This document shows, piece by piece, positions 36,289-45,690 of a stretch of DNA of 64,000 bases. The DNA comes from Candidatus Stackebrandtia faecavium (GTDB lineage Bacteria; Actinomycetota; Actinomycetes; Mycobacteriales; Micromonosporaceae). The first letter of the stretch is position 1; every line of letters begins with the position of its first letter. Under the pieces are notes generated by a model, which was not told the DNA's origin, made no database searches, and was given only the letters and a program-made list of their open reading frames with translations. The DNA lies in assembly GCA_019112895.1 (NCBI GenBank), contig DXIM01000143.1, positions 27,321-91,320 of the forward strand. The letters run 5' to 3'. The position numbers and the translations under genes are program-made.

Positions 36289-36840
36289 CTACAACAGTTT
36301 CTTCAGTTCAGCCCATCGCGGATCCAAGCTCTCGTGAGCATGATCCGCGGGCAGGTCGTCCCACTTCTCGCCACAGTCGGCGCACAAGCCGGGACAGTCG
36401 GCGCGACACAGCGGCGTGCTCGGCATCGCGAACACAAGACCGTCTCGCACCACCGGTTCCAGGTCAAGCAAGTCGCCTTGCAAGCGCGGCACTTCCTCGT
36501 CGTCTGTCGTTTCGGCAGTGGTGCTGTCCGGGTAGGCGTACAGCTCCGAAACTTCGACAGTCAACGGCTCGTTTATAGCCGTCAGGCAGCGACCGCATTC
36601 ACCCTTAACCGTCGTGCTGACATTACCGGTGACCAAAACACCTTCCGACACCGACGTCAGGTTTACGTCGACATGCACAGGCTCACCGGCCGGGACCCCG
36701 ATCAGCTCAAGACCCAGCGCTTCGTCGAACGAAGCCTGCGTCGCCCACTCCATAGCCGAGCCCGGGGACCGCGGAAGGGTACGGGTATCCGCAACCAGCG
36801 GTTCTCGTGGGTCCAGTTGAGGTGTCGTTTGCATCGTCAT
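36289..36840 (-). CDS. DUF177 (YceD) protein
   Basis: About 183 residues; the ATG at 36840 or the one at 36834 is the start. The conserved DUF177 core has GECGRCLTAINEPLTV and, near the C terminus, CRADCPGLCADCG. Members are linked to rpmF in most bacteria and to 23S rRNA accumulation in plants and E. coli; the molecular role is unsettled. It precedes rpmF by 73 bases on the same strand. The open frame runs upstream to 36876 without family similarity. Confidence 0.9.
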   Translation of the reverse strand: MTMQTTPQLDPREPLVADTRTLPRSPGSAMEWATQASFDEALGLELIGVPAGEPVHVDVNLTSVSEGVLVTGNVSTTVKGECGRCLTAINEPLTVEVSELYAYPDSTTAETTDDEEVPRLQGDLLDLEPVVRDGLVFAMPSTPLCRADCPGLCADCGEKWDDLPADHAHESLDPRWAELKKLL

Positions 36841-36911
36841 CACTATAGGTTTCGTCCCGTGCGGGTCGACATTCAAGGCTACCGCGCCCTCCGGATCACC
36901 CGCGACAGGGG

Positions 36912-37448
36912 CTAAATGCTCGGTAGCGGATTCTCCTCGGAGACTTCCTCCTCGGAGGGGGCGCTCGGGCCGGAACTGAACGTCCCGATCTCACGCAAGG
37001 CGTGCATCTTGTCGCGGCCCCGCTCCACACCCGCGAGCGAACGCTGCAGGAACTGCTCGAAGTTCGCCAGCGTCGTGTCGACATACTCGTCGACCTCGTC
37101 GCGCAGGCGCTGCGCCTCGTTGCGGGACTCGGTGATGATGCGGTTGCCTTCGTGCTCCGCCGAAACCGTCACCTCGTGCTCGGATACCAAGCGGGCATGC
37201 TCGGCTTCCGCCTCCGCGATGATGCGTTCAGACTCTCGCTGCCCCGCGTCGATGATCTTGTCGCGCTCAGCCAGCATTGCGTCAGCGCGACGCAATTCGC
37301 CCGGCAGTTCGCCGCGCAGTTCCTCCAGCATGCCGATCAGCTCGGCACGATCGACCTTGCAGCTTCGGGACATCGGGACGGCCTTGGCGGCCTCCACATA
37401 ACTCACGATGTCTTCAATACGGTCCAAGGGCCCCACCCGATACTCCAT
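36912..37448 (-). CDS. sepIVA: SepIVA-like DivIVA-domain protein
   Basis: 178 residues from ATG at 37448. LDRIEDIVSYVEAAKAVPMS begins the protein, followed by one long coiled coil (GELRRADAMLAERDKIIDAG, HEGNRIITESRNEAQRL, DEYVDTTLANFEQFL), and an acidic tail rich in Ser and Glu. In mycobacteria the gene in this position (Rv2927c) encodes SepIVA, a septum-site regulator. The identification is by synteny and the coiled-coil pattern. It is followed by the DUF177 gene and preceded by coaD, all on the minus strand. Confidence 0.78.
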   Translation of the reverse strand: MEYRVGPLDRIEDIVSYVEAAKAVPMSRSCKVDRAELIGMLEELRGELPGELRRADAMLAERDKIIDAGQRESERIIAEAEAEHARLVSEHEVTVSAEHEGNRIITESRNEAQRLRDEVDEYVDTTLANFEQFLQRSLAGVERGRDKMHALREIGTFSSGPSAPSEEEVSEENPLPSI

Positions 37449-37495
37449 TCCACTCGGTGCGGAAATCAACGTTCCGCGTTGTCCATAAGTGTGCG

Positions 37496-38023
37496 CTATG
37501 CATCGCGCAGTCGTGCCATGAGCCTAGCCACTACCTGTTGCGGAACGTGGCCGCTAATGTCGCCACCCCACTTGGCGACATCCTTCACCAAGCTAGAAGA
37601 CAAGAACGAGTACAGCGGATTCGTCGGCAAAAAGAAGGTTTCCACGCCAGCCAAACCGTAATTCATTTGCGCCATTTGTAGCTCATAGTCAAAGTCCGAC
37701 ACTGCTCTCACGCCCTTAACGATGACGCCCACGTCATGGGTACGGCAGAAGTCGACGGTGAGTCCTTGAAATGACGAAACGGTGACGTTGGGCAGGTGCG
37801 CGCACACGTCCCGCAACATTTCCATGCGCTCATCGAGATCGAAGAGGCCGGGCTTCGACGGATTCACGAACACAGCGACGAAGAGTTCGTCGTACAGGCG
37901 CGCGGCTCGGTTGATGATATCCAGGTGCCCATTGGTGACAGGGTCGAACGAGCCCGGGCACAGGGCTCGACGTGCGAAGTCGCGTTCACCGGCGGGGGCT
38001 TCGGGGCGTTGTGTCAGGTCCAC
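37496..38023 (-). CDS. coaD: Phosphopantetheine adenylyltransferase
   Basis: About 175 residues. The nucleotidyltransferase motif CPGSFDPVTNGHLD (TxGH) lies near the N terminus, and VIVKGVRAVSDFDYE contains the conserved Arg residues; YSFLSSSLVKDVA is the ISSTxVR-like region. It makes dephospho-CoA from 4'-phosphopantetheine. The family normally starts just before ARRALCPG; here GTG at 38023 or TTG at 38041 adds 16-22 residues and overlaps the rsmD stop. Confidence 0.95.
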   Translation of the reverse strand: MDLTQRPEAPAGERDFARRALCPGSFDPVTNGHLDIINRAARLYDELFVAVFVNPSKPGLFDLDERMEMLRDVCAHLPNVTVSSFQGLTVDFCRTHDVGVIVKGVRAVSDFDYELQMAQMNYGLAGVETFFLPTNPLYSFLSSSLVKDVAKWGGDISGHVPQQVVARLMARLRDA

Positions 38024-38580
38024 AAGCGGCGACCGTACCAAAGCATCGATTCGCCATACCGGCGACTACGCATTTCTGTGAGCCCTTCGGGCCAGGTGAG
38101 GGCATCGTCACGAGCAGAACGCTCCACAATGACATCGGCGTCCTCGCTCAGCCAGCCGTGCGCCAACAGCAGGTTCAGCATCGACCCGATCCGGTCGGTG
38201 TCCAGGGAATACGGCGGGTCGGCGAACACGACATCGAATGGGTCATCAGCACCCTCGGCCAAAATCGACGGAACCGAAGCCGCCACCACTTTCGCCCGAT
38301 CAGAAACGCCAAGACCGGCCAGGTTGCGGCGCAGCAAACCGGCCGTCTTCGGGTGTGACTCGATAAACATCGCGTACGCTGCACCGCGCGAGATTGCTTC
38401 CACCCCAACGGCTCCGCTCCCCGCGTACAGATCCAGTACGCGGGTCTGGCTCAAATCGCGCGCCGCTGACAACGCTCCGAACAGGGCTTCGCGCACTCGG
38501 TCAGATGTCGGTCGGGTGCGGTCGCCCGGCGGCGTCGCGAGCCTGCGGCCGCCCAGTTCTCCGGCAATGATTCGCGTCAT
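38014..38580 (-). CDS. rsmD: 16S rRNA (guanine966-N2)-methyltransferase RsmD
   Basis: 188 residues from ATG at 38580 (MTRIIAGELGGRRL), the typical RsmD start. SAM-binding motif I is LDLYAGSGAVGVEA, and the catalytic motif IV is VFADPPYSLD. It methylates m2G966 of 16S rRNA. The 3' end overlaps the coaD start, and recG lies 62 bases upstream: the recG-rsmD-coaD order is common in actinobacteria. Confidence 0.95.
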   Translation of the reverse strand: MTRIIAGELGGRRLATPPGDRTRPTSDRVREALFGALSAARDLSQTRVLDLYAGSGAVGVEAISRGAAYAMFIESHPKTAGLLRRNLAGLGVSDRAKVVAASVPSILAEGADDPFDVVFADPPYSLDTDRIGSMLNLLLAHGWLSEDADVIVERSARDDALTWPEGLTEMRSRRYGESMLWYGRRLWT

Positions 38581-38642
38581 ATCGACACGGTAGACGCGCG
38601 CGCAGGACCGACCGAACACTGGCCATCATCGAGCACGAAGCT

Positions 38643-40808
38643 TTAGCTCTTCTCCAGATATTGCGCGTTGTCCTCCGGCACCAGCTGCGTCAACGCCGCC
38701 GCCAACTGTGGATGGTCGGCCAGAGACGGATCCGCCATCACCAGGGGCATCGCCTCTTCTCTGGCGGCAGTGATCACGTCTGCATCGCGAAGCAGCGACA
38801 GCAGACGCACCTGCGATTTCGCTCCGGACTGGCTGTCGCCCAACACATCACCTTCACGTCGCTGCTCCAAGTCGAGCTCCGCGAGTCTAAAACCATCGGT
38901 CGTGGACGCGACCGCGGCAAGCCGTTCTCCCGACGGTCCAGCCGCGGGGACTTCCGATACCAGCAAGCACAGCCCACCGGCACTGCCACGTCCAATACGG
39001 CCCCGCAACTGATGCAACTGCGACACCCCGAACCGTTCCGCGTCGAGGATCACCATCATCGTGGCGTTGGGGACGTTGACTCCGACCTCGATCACGGTCG
39101 TCGACACCAGCACATCGATTTTGCCGGCCGCGAAAGCACGCATCAGTGCGTCCTTATCGTCGGCCGGGAGCCGACCGTGCAAGGTCCCGATCCGCAAACC
39201 GTTGAGCGGGCCCGACTCGAGTTCGCGGGCGACGTCGACGACCGCCAACGGCGGCCGCCGTTTCGTCTCGTCATGGGGTGCGCCGTCATCATCGTCCCCA
39301 CCAATGCGGGGGCACACCACATAAGACTGATGGCCTTTGCCGGCCTCCTCCCGCAGACGCTGCCACATCCGCGCCACCCAACGCTGGTCCTGGGCGGGAA
39401 CGACATGGGTGTCGATCGGTTTTCGTCCCGCAGGCAACTCGGTGAGCCGGCTGGTGTCGAGGTCCCCGTACACCGTCATCGCGACGGTGCGGGGGATCGG
39501 GGTCGCCGTCATGACCAGAACATGTGGCGGTTGGGACGCCTTAGCCCGCAACGCATCGCGCTGTTCCACCCCGAAGCGATGCTGCTCGTCGACGACGACC
39601 AGGCCGAGGTCGGCGAACTCGACGCCTTCGTAAAGCAACGCATGTGTGCCGACCACGACTCCGGCTGTACCGTCGACGACTCTTGCCAGCGTGTCGCGGC
39701 GCGCCGCGGCCGGCAAAGACCCGGTCAACAGGGCGACACCGGTGGCAGTTTCGGGTGCGCCAAGCTCGCCGCGGCGCCCCAGGTCGCCCAGCTGTTCGAC
39801 GATAGTGAGGTAGTGCTGGGTAGCCAACACCTCCGTAGGCGCCAGGAGCACCGCCTGCCCACCCGAGTCAATGACCTGCAGCATCGCCCGCAACGAGACA
39901 AGCGTCTTCCCGCTGCCGACGTCGCCTTGGAGCAGGCGATGCATCGGGTGTGTCTGCGCCAGACCATCGCGGATCTCCGCGCCGACATCGCGCTGTCCCT
40001 GCGTCAGGGTGAACGGCAGCTTCGCATCAAAGGAATCCAAGATTCCGCCCTCGCGGGCCGGTCGCGCCACGGCAGGGCTGTCGACCGCAGCGGCCCGTCG
40101 CTGGCCGAGGGCGACTTGAAGGAAGAACGCCTCCTGCCATTTCAAGCGTTTGCGGGCCGCGGCCAGGTCCTGTTCCGATTCGGGCCGGTGAATCGCCTGC
40201 AGCGCCTTGCGGTAATCGGTCAGACCCATCCGGGACCGCAGTTGCACCGGCAACGGGTCCGGGGGCGGTTCCAGTACGTCCAGGGTGATCCGAATGCACC
40301 GGGCGATGATCCAGGTCGCGACCTTCCCGGTGGCCCGATAAACGGGGATCAAGGCGCCTGCGAACTCTTCAATCATGTCGCTGTCGTCATCGTCGCCATC
40401 GGCCAGCATCCGAAACTCGGGCCCGTTCAGCTGCCGTCTACCGCGGAACTCCGTGACTTTGCCGGAGAACAACCCCCACCTTCCGGCTCGCAGATACCGG
40501 GTTTGCCATGGTTGGTTGAAGAATGTCAGTGTGAGGCTGTCGCCATGATCGTCGGAGACGATGACTTCGAGCATGCTGCCTCTGCGGTTACGCATCGGTT
40601 TATTCGTCACGGCCCGCACCTGGGCGACCACAGTGGCGTGTTCACCGATCTCCAGCGCGTCCAGATCGGTGCGTTCCCCGCGCTTGGCATACCGGAACGG
40701 ATAATGATGCAGCAGGTCGAAAACCGTTGACAGGCCCAGGTTCTTCGACAGGGCGGAGGCCGTCTTCGCCCCGACCACTTTGCTCAAACGGGTATCGAAA
40801 TTGGCCAT
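38643..40808 (-). CDS. recG: ATP-dependent DNA helicase RecG
   Basis: 721 residues from ATG at 40808 (MANFDTRLSKVVG); the open frame extends further but lies inside the upstream gene. The N-terminal wedge/OB domain includes RAVTNKPMRNRRG. Helicase motifs: I GDVGSGKTLVS, II VVVDEQHRFG, III MTATPIPRT, and C-terminal VIEVGVNVPNATMM and QLRGRIGRG. It remodels stalled forks and Holliday junctions. Its ATG shares one base with the stop of the DAK2 gene (TGATG), showing coupled translation. Confidence 0.96.
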   Translation of the reverse strand: MANFDTRLSKVVGAKTASALSKNLGLSTVFDLLHHYPFRYAKRGERTDLDALEIGEHATVVAQVRAVTNKPMRNRRGSMLEVIVSDDHGDSLTLTFFNQPWQTRYLRAGRWGLFSGKVTEFRGRRQLNGPEFRMLADGDDDDSDMIEEFAGALIPVYRATGKVATWIIARCIRITLDVLEPPPDPLPVQLRSRMGLTDYRKALQAIHRPESEQDLAAARKRLKWQEAFFLQVALGQRRAAAVDSPAVARPAREGGILDSFDAKLPFTLTQGQRDVGAEIRDGLAQTHPMHRLLQGDVGSGKTLVSLRAMLQVIDSGGQAVLLAPTEVLATQHYLTIVEQLGDLGRRGELGAPETATGVALLTGSLPAAARRDTLARVVDGTAGVVVGTHALLYEGVEFADLGLVVVDEQHRFGVEQRDALRAKASQPPHVLVMTATPIPRTVAMTVYGDLDTSRLTELPAGRKPIDTHVVPAQDQRWVARMWQRLREEAGKGHQSYVVCPRIGGDDDDGAPHDETKRRPPLAVVDVARELESGPLNGLRIGTLHGRLPADDKDALMRAFAAGKIDVLVSTTVIEVGVNVPNATMMVILDAERFGVSQLHQLRGRIGRGSAGGLCLLVSEVPAAGPSGERLAAVASTTDGFRLAELDLEQRREGDVLGDSQSGAKSQVRLLSLLRDADVITAAREEAMPLVMADPSLADHPQLAAALTQLVPEDNAQYLEKS

Positions 40809-42409
40809 CACTCCGCCCCGATCCACACAAGCTGCTGCTGTCCACCGGAGAAATTCTGCATATCGACCATCGGCCAACGCTGATCTATATGCCGTTCCAG
40901 CTTTGCGACCTGGTCGTCCGGCAAATCCCGGCCGCCCACCACGGTTATCAATTCGGCGCCCGCACCGCACAGACGATCCACGAGGTCACACAGGACCATA
41001 GAGAGCTCGGCACCGATCACGATGACGTCGCCATCAACCAGACCAAGATAATAGCCAGGTTCGCAACGCCCCGCACTCGTCAACGCGGCGCGGGTCGCGA
41101 CGCTCACCTCGGCATGCCGGCACGCTCCCGCCGCCTCCGCCATCGCGATGACATCGTCGTCGAAGCGGCGTGCTGAGTCCCCAACCGCAAGGGCGGCCAG
41201 CCCCTGGACCGGATGCCGCAATGGAATCACGGCAACACGACGCTTCGAGCCCCTCACCGTGGCTGCAGCCTCTTCGGCCGCCACGAGCGAAACGGCTTCA
41301 ATGAGCAACACGATCTCGTCGGCGTCGACACCCCGCAAGACCACACCGATATCGTCAGCCGTACGGCAGTTGCGCGGCATCGGGTGCGCCCCTTCGGCAC
41401 GCAGTAGCTCGCAGAGCCCCTCCCCCGATGCCCCGACCACCACCGCACGCTGTCGCGACTGCGGTGGTGGCTCCGGTACCTCATCGGCGAACCTGGTGAC
41501 CGATAGCCGGTACAGCCGGCCACGTTCGATACCAGATTCGATCGCGGCCCCCACATCATTCACGTGGGCGTGGACGTTCCACGTGGACGTATCCGCCTGG
41601 GAAGCCGCACCCACGATCACGACGGAATCGCCCAGGTCGCACAAGCGCGTACGCAGCGCCTCCACCGCGTCGACATCGGCATCCAGAAGGTACTGGACTT
41701 CGTAGGCGTACTGCGGGGACCCGGATTCCCGCGCCACATGCTCGCGCGAATCCGAGCGAGCGAGTCCAGCCCCGGAGCGCGCGGCACGCAACGCCTCGAC
41801 CGGGCGATCGCCGGTCACCACTTCGCGCAGCGCATCGCACAGCAATGCGAGCCCGAGGCCACCCGCATCGACGACACCGGCGCGACGCAACGCGGGCAAC
41901 TGGCTGACCGTGGCCGCAAGCGCTTCAGCCGCCGCGCGACTCACCTCGCGGACGCACTGTGGCAGCCCCGACGGGCTGGATTCCCGCGCGGCCAATGCGG
42001 CAGCCTCCGCGACCGTCAAAATCGTGCCCCTCGTCGGCGCGCCGACCGCGTCGGTGGCGCTGGCTGTCGCGCGCGAAAGACCGTCCGCTAGGGACGGGGC
42101 GTCCACGGCTTCTGAGTCCCAGGCGGAGGCGAAACCGCCAAGCATCTGCGCCAAAATCACCCCGGAGTTGCCGCGGGCACCCAGCAGCGCTCCCCTCGCG
42201 GCCATACGCGCCGCGACCGACAGGCTCGCGTCCGGACCGGCCTCCTCGAGACCGTTACATGCCGCCCGCATCGTCGCGGCCATGTTGGTGCCAGTGTCAC
42301 CGTCCGGAACCGGGAACACGTTCAGTTCGTCCACGGTGCGCCGGTTCACGGTCAAGGCACCCAAGACTGCGTTGTACCACCGGCGCAAAGCGGCGGCGTC
42401 CAACGACAT
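40808..42409 (-). CDS. DAK2-domain protein (YloV/FakA-like kinase)
   Basis: 533 residues from ATG at 42409, which has AGGAA six bases upstream. The N-terminal DhaL-like domain carries FPVPDGDTGTNMAATM, whose Asp residues bind Mg-ADP, and LLGARGNSGVILAQ. The middle and C-terminal domains (for example VVVGASGEGLCELLRAEG and RRVAVIPLRHPVQGLAAL) match the YloV/FakA architecture. In Firmicutes FakA phosphorylates FakB-bound fatty acids; no fakB/DegV gene is in this window, so the substrate here is open. Translationally coupled to recG, as in mycobacteria (Rv2974c-recG). Confidence 0.85.
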   Translation of the reverse strand: MSLDAAALRRWYNAVLGALTVNRRTVDELNVFPVPDGDTGTNMAATMRAACNGLEEAGPDASLSVAARMAARGALLGARGNSGVILAQMLGGFASAWDSEAVDAPSLADGLSRATASATDAVGAPTRGTILTVAEAAALAARESSPSGLPQCVREVSRAAAEALAATVSQLPALRRAGVVDAGGLGLALLCDALREVVTGDRPVEALRAARSGAGLARSDSREHVARESGSPQYAYEVQYLLDADVDAVEALRTRLCDLGDSVVIVGAASQADTSTWNVHAHVNDVGAAIESGIERGRLYRLSVTRFADEVPEPPPQSRQRAVVVGASGEGLCELLRAEGAHPMPRNCRTADDIGVVLRGVDADEIVLLIEAVSLVAAEEAAATVRGSKRRVAVIPLRHPVQGLAALAVGDSARRFDDDVIAMAEAAGACRHAEVSVATRAALTSAGRCEPGYYLGLVDGDVIVIGAELSMVLCDLVDRLCGAGAELITVVGGRDLPDDQVAKLERHIDQRWPMVDMQNFSGGQQQLVWIGAE

Positions 42410-42502
42410 CAGTTCCTGTCGGCCGCTGTAACGTTCGGCGTCACGTTCATGCACCAAATGAGCTTAACCAGCGCTAGGTGCACGCGAGGTCGAGGCGTCG
42501 CG

Positions 42503-44017
42503 TCATTCGTATTGCAGGCTCAGCATCGCGTCTTCGGCGACCTTGCTTTGGTCGGCGGCCAGCGAATCCGGGACGACAGTCATGAATCCGGATGCGTGGC
42601 CGTCACCTTGGTCTATGACGACCAGGTACACGCTCGCACCCGTTTCATTGGTGGATTTGGACTTCCACGTCACGTGGTAGGAACCCGTGACCGCACGACG
42701 CCCATCGACACGAAGATTCGCCAGCTCGAGGGTTTCGTCGCGTTCGACCTTGAGTACCTTTTCCTCGTCCGCGGGGTTTTTCCAATGTTTCGCGTCTATG
42801 ACGTCTGCCCAGGATTCGGTCGACGACGCCAGTGAGTCCACGTTCTTGTAGTCGACCGCTGATGAGTCGAGCTGTCCTACGGCGATCACGCCCAGACTGC
42901 CGAGGTCACCGGAGTCATCGACGTAGCTTTGGCCAGTCTCGCTGGCGAACCCGCTCACACCGGGGAAGCCCTCGATGTCGGAGAACGAGGTCCACGGTTC
43001 CGGCATCGACATGTAGGTGAGCCCGGATTCCGAGTCCGTCACCGGTTTCGGTTCATGCTTGGTTTCTTCCTCGGTCGATTGGGACTTGTCCGCCGTCGGT
43101 TTTTCCTCGCTGTCGAACACGCCGAAGTAGAACGCGCCGCCCGCGGCCAGCGCGAGAACGATGACGACCGCCCCGACGATGTATGCCCAGCCGGGAACCC
43201 CGCGGCTCGGCTTCTGCTTCGGGGTGAACTGCGGTATTTGATTCGAGCCCCATGGCTCACCCGAGGTCGGCGAGGCACTGACTGGGGCCGGCAGATGTTT
43301 CGGAGTTGGCGCGGCCGCGAATGGCGATTCGGGGACACCCGATGTCGGCCCTGAGACCGGGCTTGCCGAGTAAGGCTGTGCCGAGGACGGACTCGCCGAC
43401 GTGGGTGCGTCGGTCTGGCCGAAGTTGACGGGACGGGTCTCCGGCTCGGCCGGTTGGTACACGTTCGGAGGACCGAAGGGCTGTTGCTGCGCTTGCGGCT
43501 GTTCATTCGCAGGCTGCTGCTGTTGGTATGGGTCCTGCTGTTGGTACGGATTCGCCTGCTGGTAACCGCCCTGCTGTTGCTGGAACGGGTCGGCCTGCTG
43601 CTGCTGTTGGTACGGATCCTGCTGCTGGTACGGATTCGCCTGCTGGTAACCGCCCTGCTGCTGAGCCTGATACGGGTCCGCCTGCTGTTGCTGCTGGAAC
43701 GGGTCATACGCCTGCTGCTCAGCCGGCTGCTGATACTGCTGATACGGATCGGCGGGTTGCTGCGGGATCTGTTGCCCGTCTTGGTAAGCCTGCCCCTGCG
43801 GCTGCTGGTACTGCTGCTGATATGGATTCGCGTGCGGTTGCACCTGGATTGCCTGAGTCTGATCTGTCTCAGGTTCCTGGTATTGCGGTGCCTGCCCCTG
43901 ATGCTGCTGGGCCCCGTACTGCCCGGCTTGATCGGCACCACCGGATCCGTAAGCGTCTGCGGACTGGTCCGGCTGATTAGACCAGCCGTTCTCCGGCTGT
44001 TGAGGAGGGTAGGTCAT
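42503..44017 (-). CDS. Pro/Gln/Tyr-rich single-pass membrane protein (paralogue A)
   Basis: 504 residues. The first 250 are low complexity, starting MTYPPQQPENGW and dominated by Gln, Tyr and Pro, including a 28-residue repeat (QANPYQQQDPYQQQQ). A membrane helix at about 278-298 (GWAYIVGAVVIVLALAAGG) leads to an acidic spacer and an extracellular domain of about 180 residues (LTYMSMPEPWTSFSD to AEDAMLSLQYE). There is no signal peptide, so the N-terminal half is cytoplasmic (type II). The extracellular domain is homologous to that of the next gene. Function unknown; related architectures occur in actinomycete envelope proteins. Confidence 0.75.
   Translation of the reverse strand: MTYPPQQPENGWSNQPDQSADAYGSGGADQAGQYGAQQHQGQAPQYQEPETDQTQAIQVQPHANPYQQQYQQPQGQAYQDGQQIPQQPADPYQQYQQPAEQQAYDPFQQQQQADPYQAQQQGGYQQANPYQQQDPYQQQQQADPFQQQQGGYQQANPYQQQDPYQQQQPANEQPQAQQQPFGPPNVYQPAEPETRPVNFGQTDAPTSASPSSAQPYSASPVSGPTSGVPESPFAAAPTPKHLPAPVSASPTSGEPWGSNQIPQFTPKQKPSRGVPGWAYIVGAVVIVLALAAGGAFYFGVFDSEEKPTADKSQSTEEETKHEPKPVTDSESGLTYMSMPEPWTSFSDIEGFPGVSGFASETGQSYVDDSGDLGSLGVIAVGQLDSSAVDYKNVDSLASSTESWADVIDAKHWKNPADEEKVLKVERDETLELANLRVDGRRAVTGSYHVTWKSKSTNETGASVYLVVIDQGDGHASGFMTVVPDSLAADQSKVAEDAMLSLQYE
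43513..43700. repeat. 84-bp in-frame tandem repeat
   Basis: The block beginning TACGGATTCGCCTGCTGGTA occurs at 43545 and again at 43629, an 84-base period (28 codons), with partial copies on both sides. It encodes the Gln/Tyr/Pro-rich cytoplasmic arm of paralogue A. Copy number is likely to vary between strains. Confidence 0.8.
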
Positions 44018-44208
44018 CGATCAACTTTCGAGCACACGTGAACAGGGAACAGTGGAAAAGTACCTGTGGCCGACCAAGGCGTCTAGGCACAACTACATCA
44101 CGATCATTACCGTCAGACGGTACGGCGGGATTCGGCCGATCTGGCAATCATCCGATCGGACGACCATACCATCAGTCCATTATGGCCTTTCATGTGGAGC
44201 AGGAATGG

Positions 44209-45201
44209 TCATTTGAACTCGAACGAGTCCAAAGCATCCTTGACCGGATTCTCGACGTCGTCATACACCGATCCCGGTATCGCGACCTGGAAACCCGCGA
44301 GTTTTCCGGAACCGTCATCGAGAATACCGAGGAAGACATATTCGGTGGATTCGCTCAGACTCGAGTCATCCCACTGCAAGTGGTAGCCGACGACCATGCC
44401 ATCCCAGCCTCCGACGGCGACCTTGTTGAATTCGGGATCGTCCGAACGCTCCAAGCCGTCGACCGGCTCACCGTCATAGCTGTAGTTCTGCTCATCCACC
44501 ATGTCGGCCAGCGTGGCAAGCGAGTCCTCCATCGAATCCAGCGATTCGTAATCCAGCTGAGCGCCGTCGATCTCTCCGATCGCGAACTGCGCTATCCAGC
44601 CGTCCTCCACGACATATTGCTCGCCGTATGTGGATCCTGTCCCGGCGACCAGCCGCAACGTCGAGGACTCCTCCCATGGCGAGCCGAGCTTTTCGTAGGT
44701 CAGGCCAGTACTGCTGTCCGTGATGTACCCAGAACCGGGCGAATCCGCCGTCGTCTCCGTCGTTTCGGTCGGCTTCGGGTCCTTGGACTCCGACTGGCCG
44801 GCCACGGGCTCCTCGGGAGAGTCTGCGGTCAGGTTCCACACGAAGAACCCGCTCGCGACCACCGCCAACAACACGATGACCCCGGCCACCACGAAAAGCC
44901 ACACGGGAGTCTTCGACTGGGGCGGCGGAGGTGGAGCAGCAGGCGGTTGCGGCGTCGGCTGCATGTATTGCTGTTGCTGCCACGGGGGACCGCTGTCGGG
45001 GACGCCGCTCATAGGGGGAGCCGAATACGGGTCGTACGCCGGCGGTGACGAATTTTGACCGTATCCCGAGTTGGGGGCTCCCGTGTCATAGCCGTACGGG
45101 TCTGGTTGCTGGCCCCACCCTTGATCCGGGTACCCCGACTGCGGGCCAATCGATTGATCGCCCCAACCGTTGCTGGGAGGCGGTTGCGGGGGGTAAGTCA
45201 T
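44209..45201 (-). CDS. Pro/Gly-rich single-pass membrane protein (paralogue B)
   Basis: 330 residues with the same plan as paralogue A: MTYPPQPPPSNGWGDQS, then a Tyr/Gly/Gln/Pro-rich cytoplasmic arm of about 115 residues without long repeats, a membrane helix (WLFVVAGVIVLLAVVASGFF, about 130-150), an acidic Thr-rich spacer and an extracellular domain (LTYEKLGSPWEESSTLRL to ALDSFEFK). Shared landmarks with paralogue A are the LTY...PW opening, a GQLD/GEID strand and a W-D/W-K HLxW/HVTW strand. The pair arose by duplication. 190 bases separate it from paralogue A. Function unknown. Confidence 0.75.
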   Translation of the reverse strand: MTYPPQPPPSNGWGDQSIGPQSGYPDQGWGQQPDPYGYDTGAPNSGYGQNSSPPAYDPYSAPPMSGVPDSGPPWQQQQYMQPTPQPPAAPPPPPQSKTPVWLFVVAGVIVLLAVVASGFFVWNLTADSPEEPVAGQSESKDPKPTETTETTADSPGSGYITDSSTGLTYEKLGSPWEESSTLRLVAGTGSTYGEQYVVEDGWIAQFAIGEIDGAQLDYESLDSMEDSLATLADMVDEQNYSYDGEPVDGLERSDDPEFNKVAVGGWDGMVVGYHLQWDDSSLSESTEYVFLGILDDGSGKLAGFQVAIPGSVYDDVENPVKDALDSFEFK

Positions 45202-45410
45202 GTCGCCACTCTCGCTGTACGCGTTTCGGAGGAAGTCCCCGGCAAGTTTACGGTGCGCCCGCGAATGCGCTCATCCCCGTGTGACTGGCCTGGACCACGC
45301 GGCTGGCGCCACCCGTTACAACGCCCCCAGGTCACGTCGGGTAGGCTTGCCCGGCTGTCCGCGGATCATGCGACAGATCAAGAACATCATTTTCCAGGAG
45401 TGCGAGCATC

Positions 45411-45602
45411 ATGTCCCGCAAGTGCGACGTCTGCGGCAAGGGCCCAGGTTTCGGCCACAACGTTCCGTGGTCGAAGAAGAAGACCAACCGTCGGTGGAAC
45501 CCGAACCTGCAAAGTGTACGCACCTCAAGCGGTTCCGGTGACAACGTGAAACGGGTCAAGGCCTGCACCTCTTGCCTTCGGGCCGGCAAGGTCCACAGCT
45601 AG
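45411..45602 (+). CDS. rpmB: 50S ribosomal protein L28
   Basis: 63 residues. MSRKCDVCGKGPGFGHNVPW is the normal L28 start, followed by KKKTNRRWNPNLQSVR. Two Cys pairs (CDVC and CTSC) make this the zinc-containing form; in actinomycetes a zinc-free paralogue often exists elsewhere. AGGAG lies upstream of the ATG. A strong hairpin terminator follows. It is divergent from paralogue B, with a 209-base gap that must hold both promoters. Confidence 0.95.
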   Translation: MSRKCDVCGKGPGFGHNVPWSKKKTNRRWNPNLQSVRTSSGSGDNVKRVKACTSCLRAGKVHS

Positions 45603-45653
45603 GTCCTAGCTGAACATTCCCGCCCCGCTTCATCCGCGAGGCGGCACATACTT

Positions 45654-45684
45654 TAACCGCCGGGTTTCAACGACCCGGCGGTTA
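45654..45684. terminator. Bidirectional hairpin terminator between rpmB and thiL
   Basis: A perfect 12-bp stem (TAACCGCCGGGT at 45654-45665 and its complement at 45673-45684) with a 7-base loop lies between the two convergent genes, 6 bases from the thiL stop. It can serve both. Confidence 0.85.
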
Positions 45685-45690
45685 CTCGTG

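Noticed and set aside
43454..44041. Leu-rich open frame antisense to the Gln-rich protein
   Set aside because: It results from reading the CAG-type repeat on the opposite strand.
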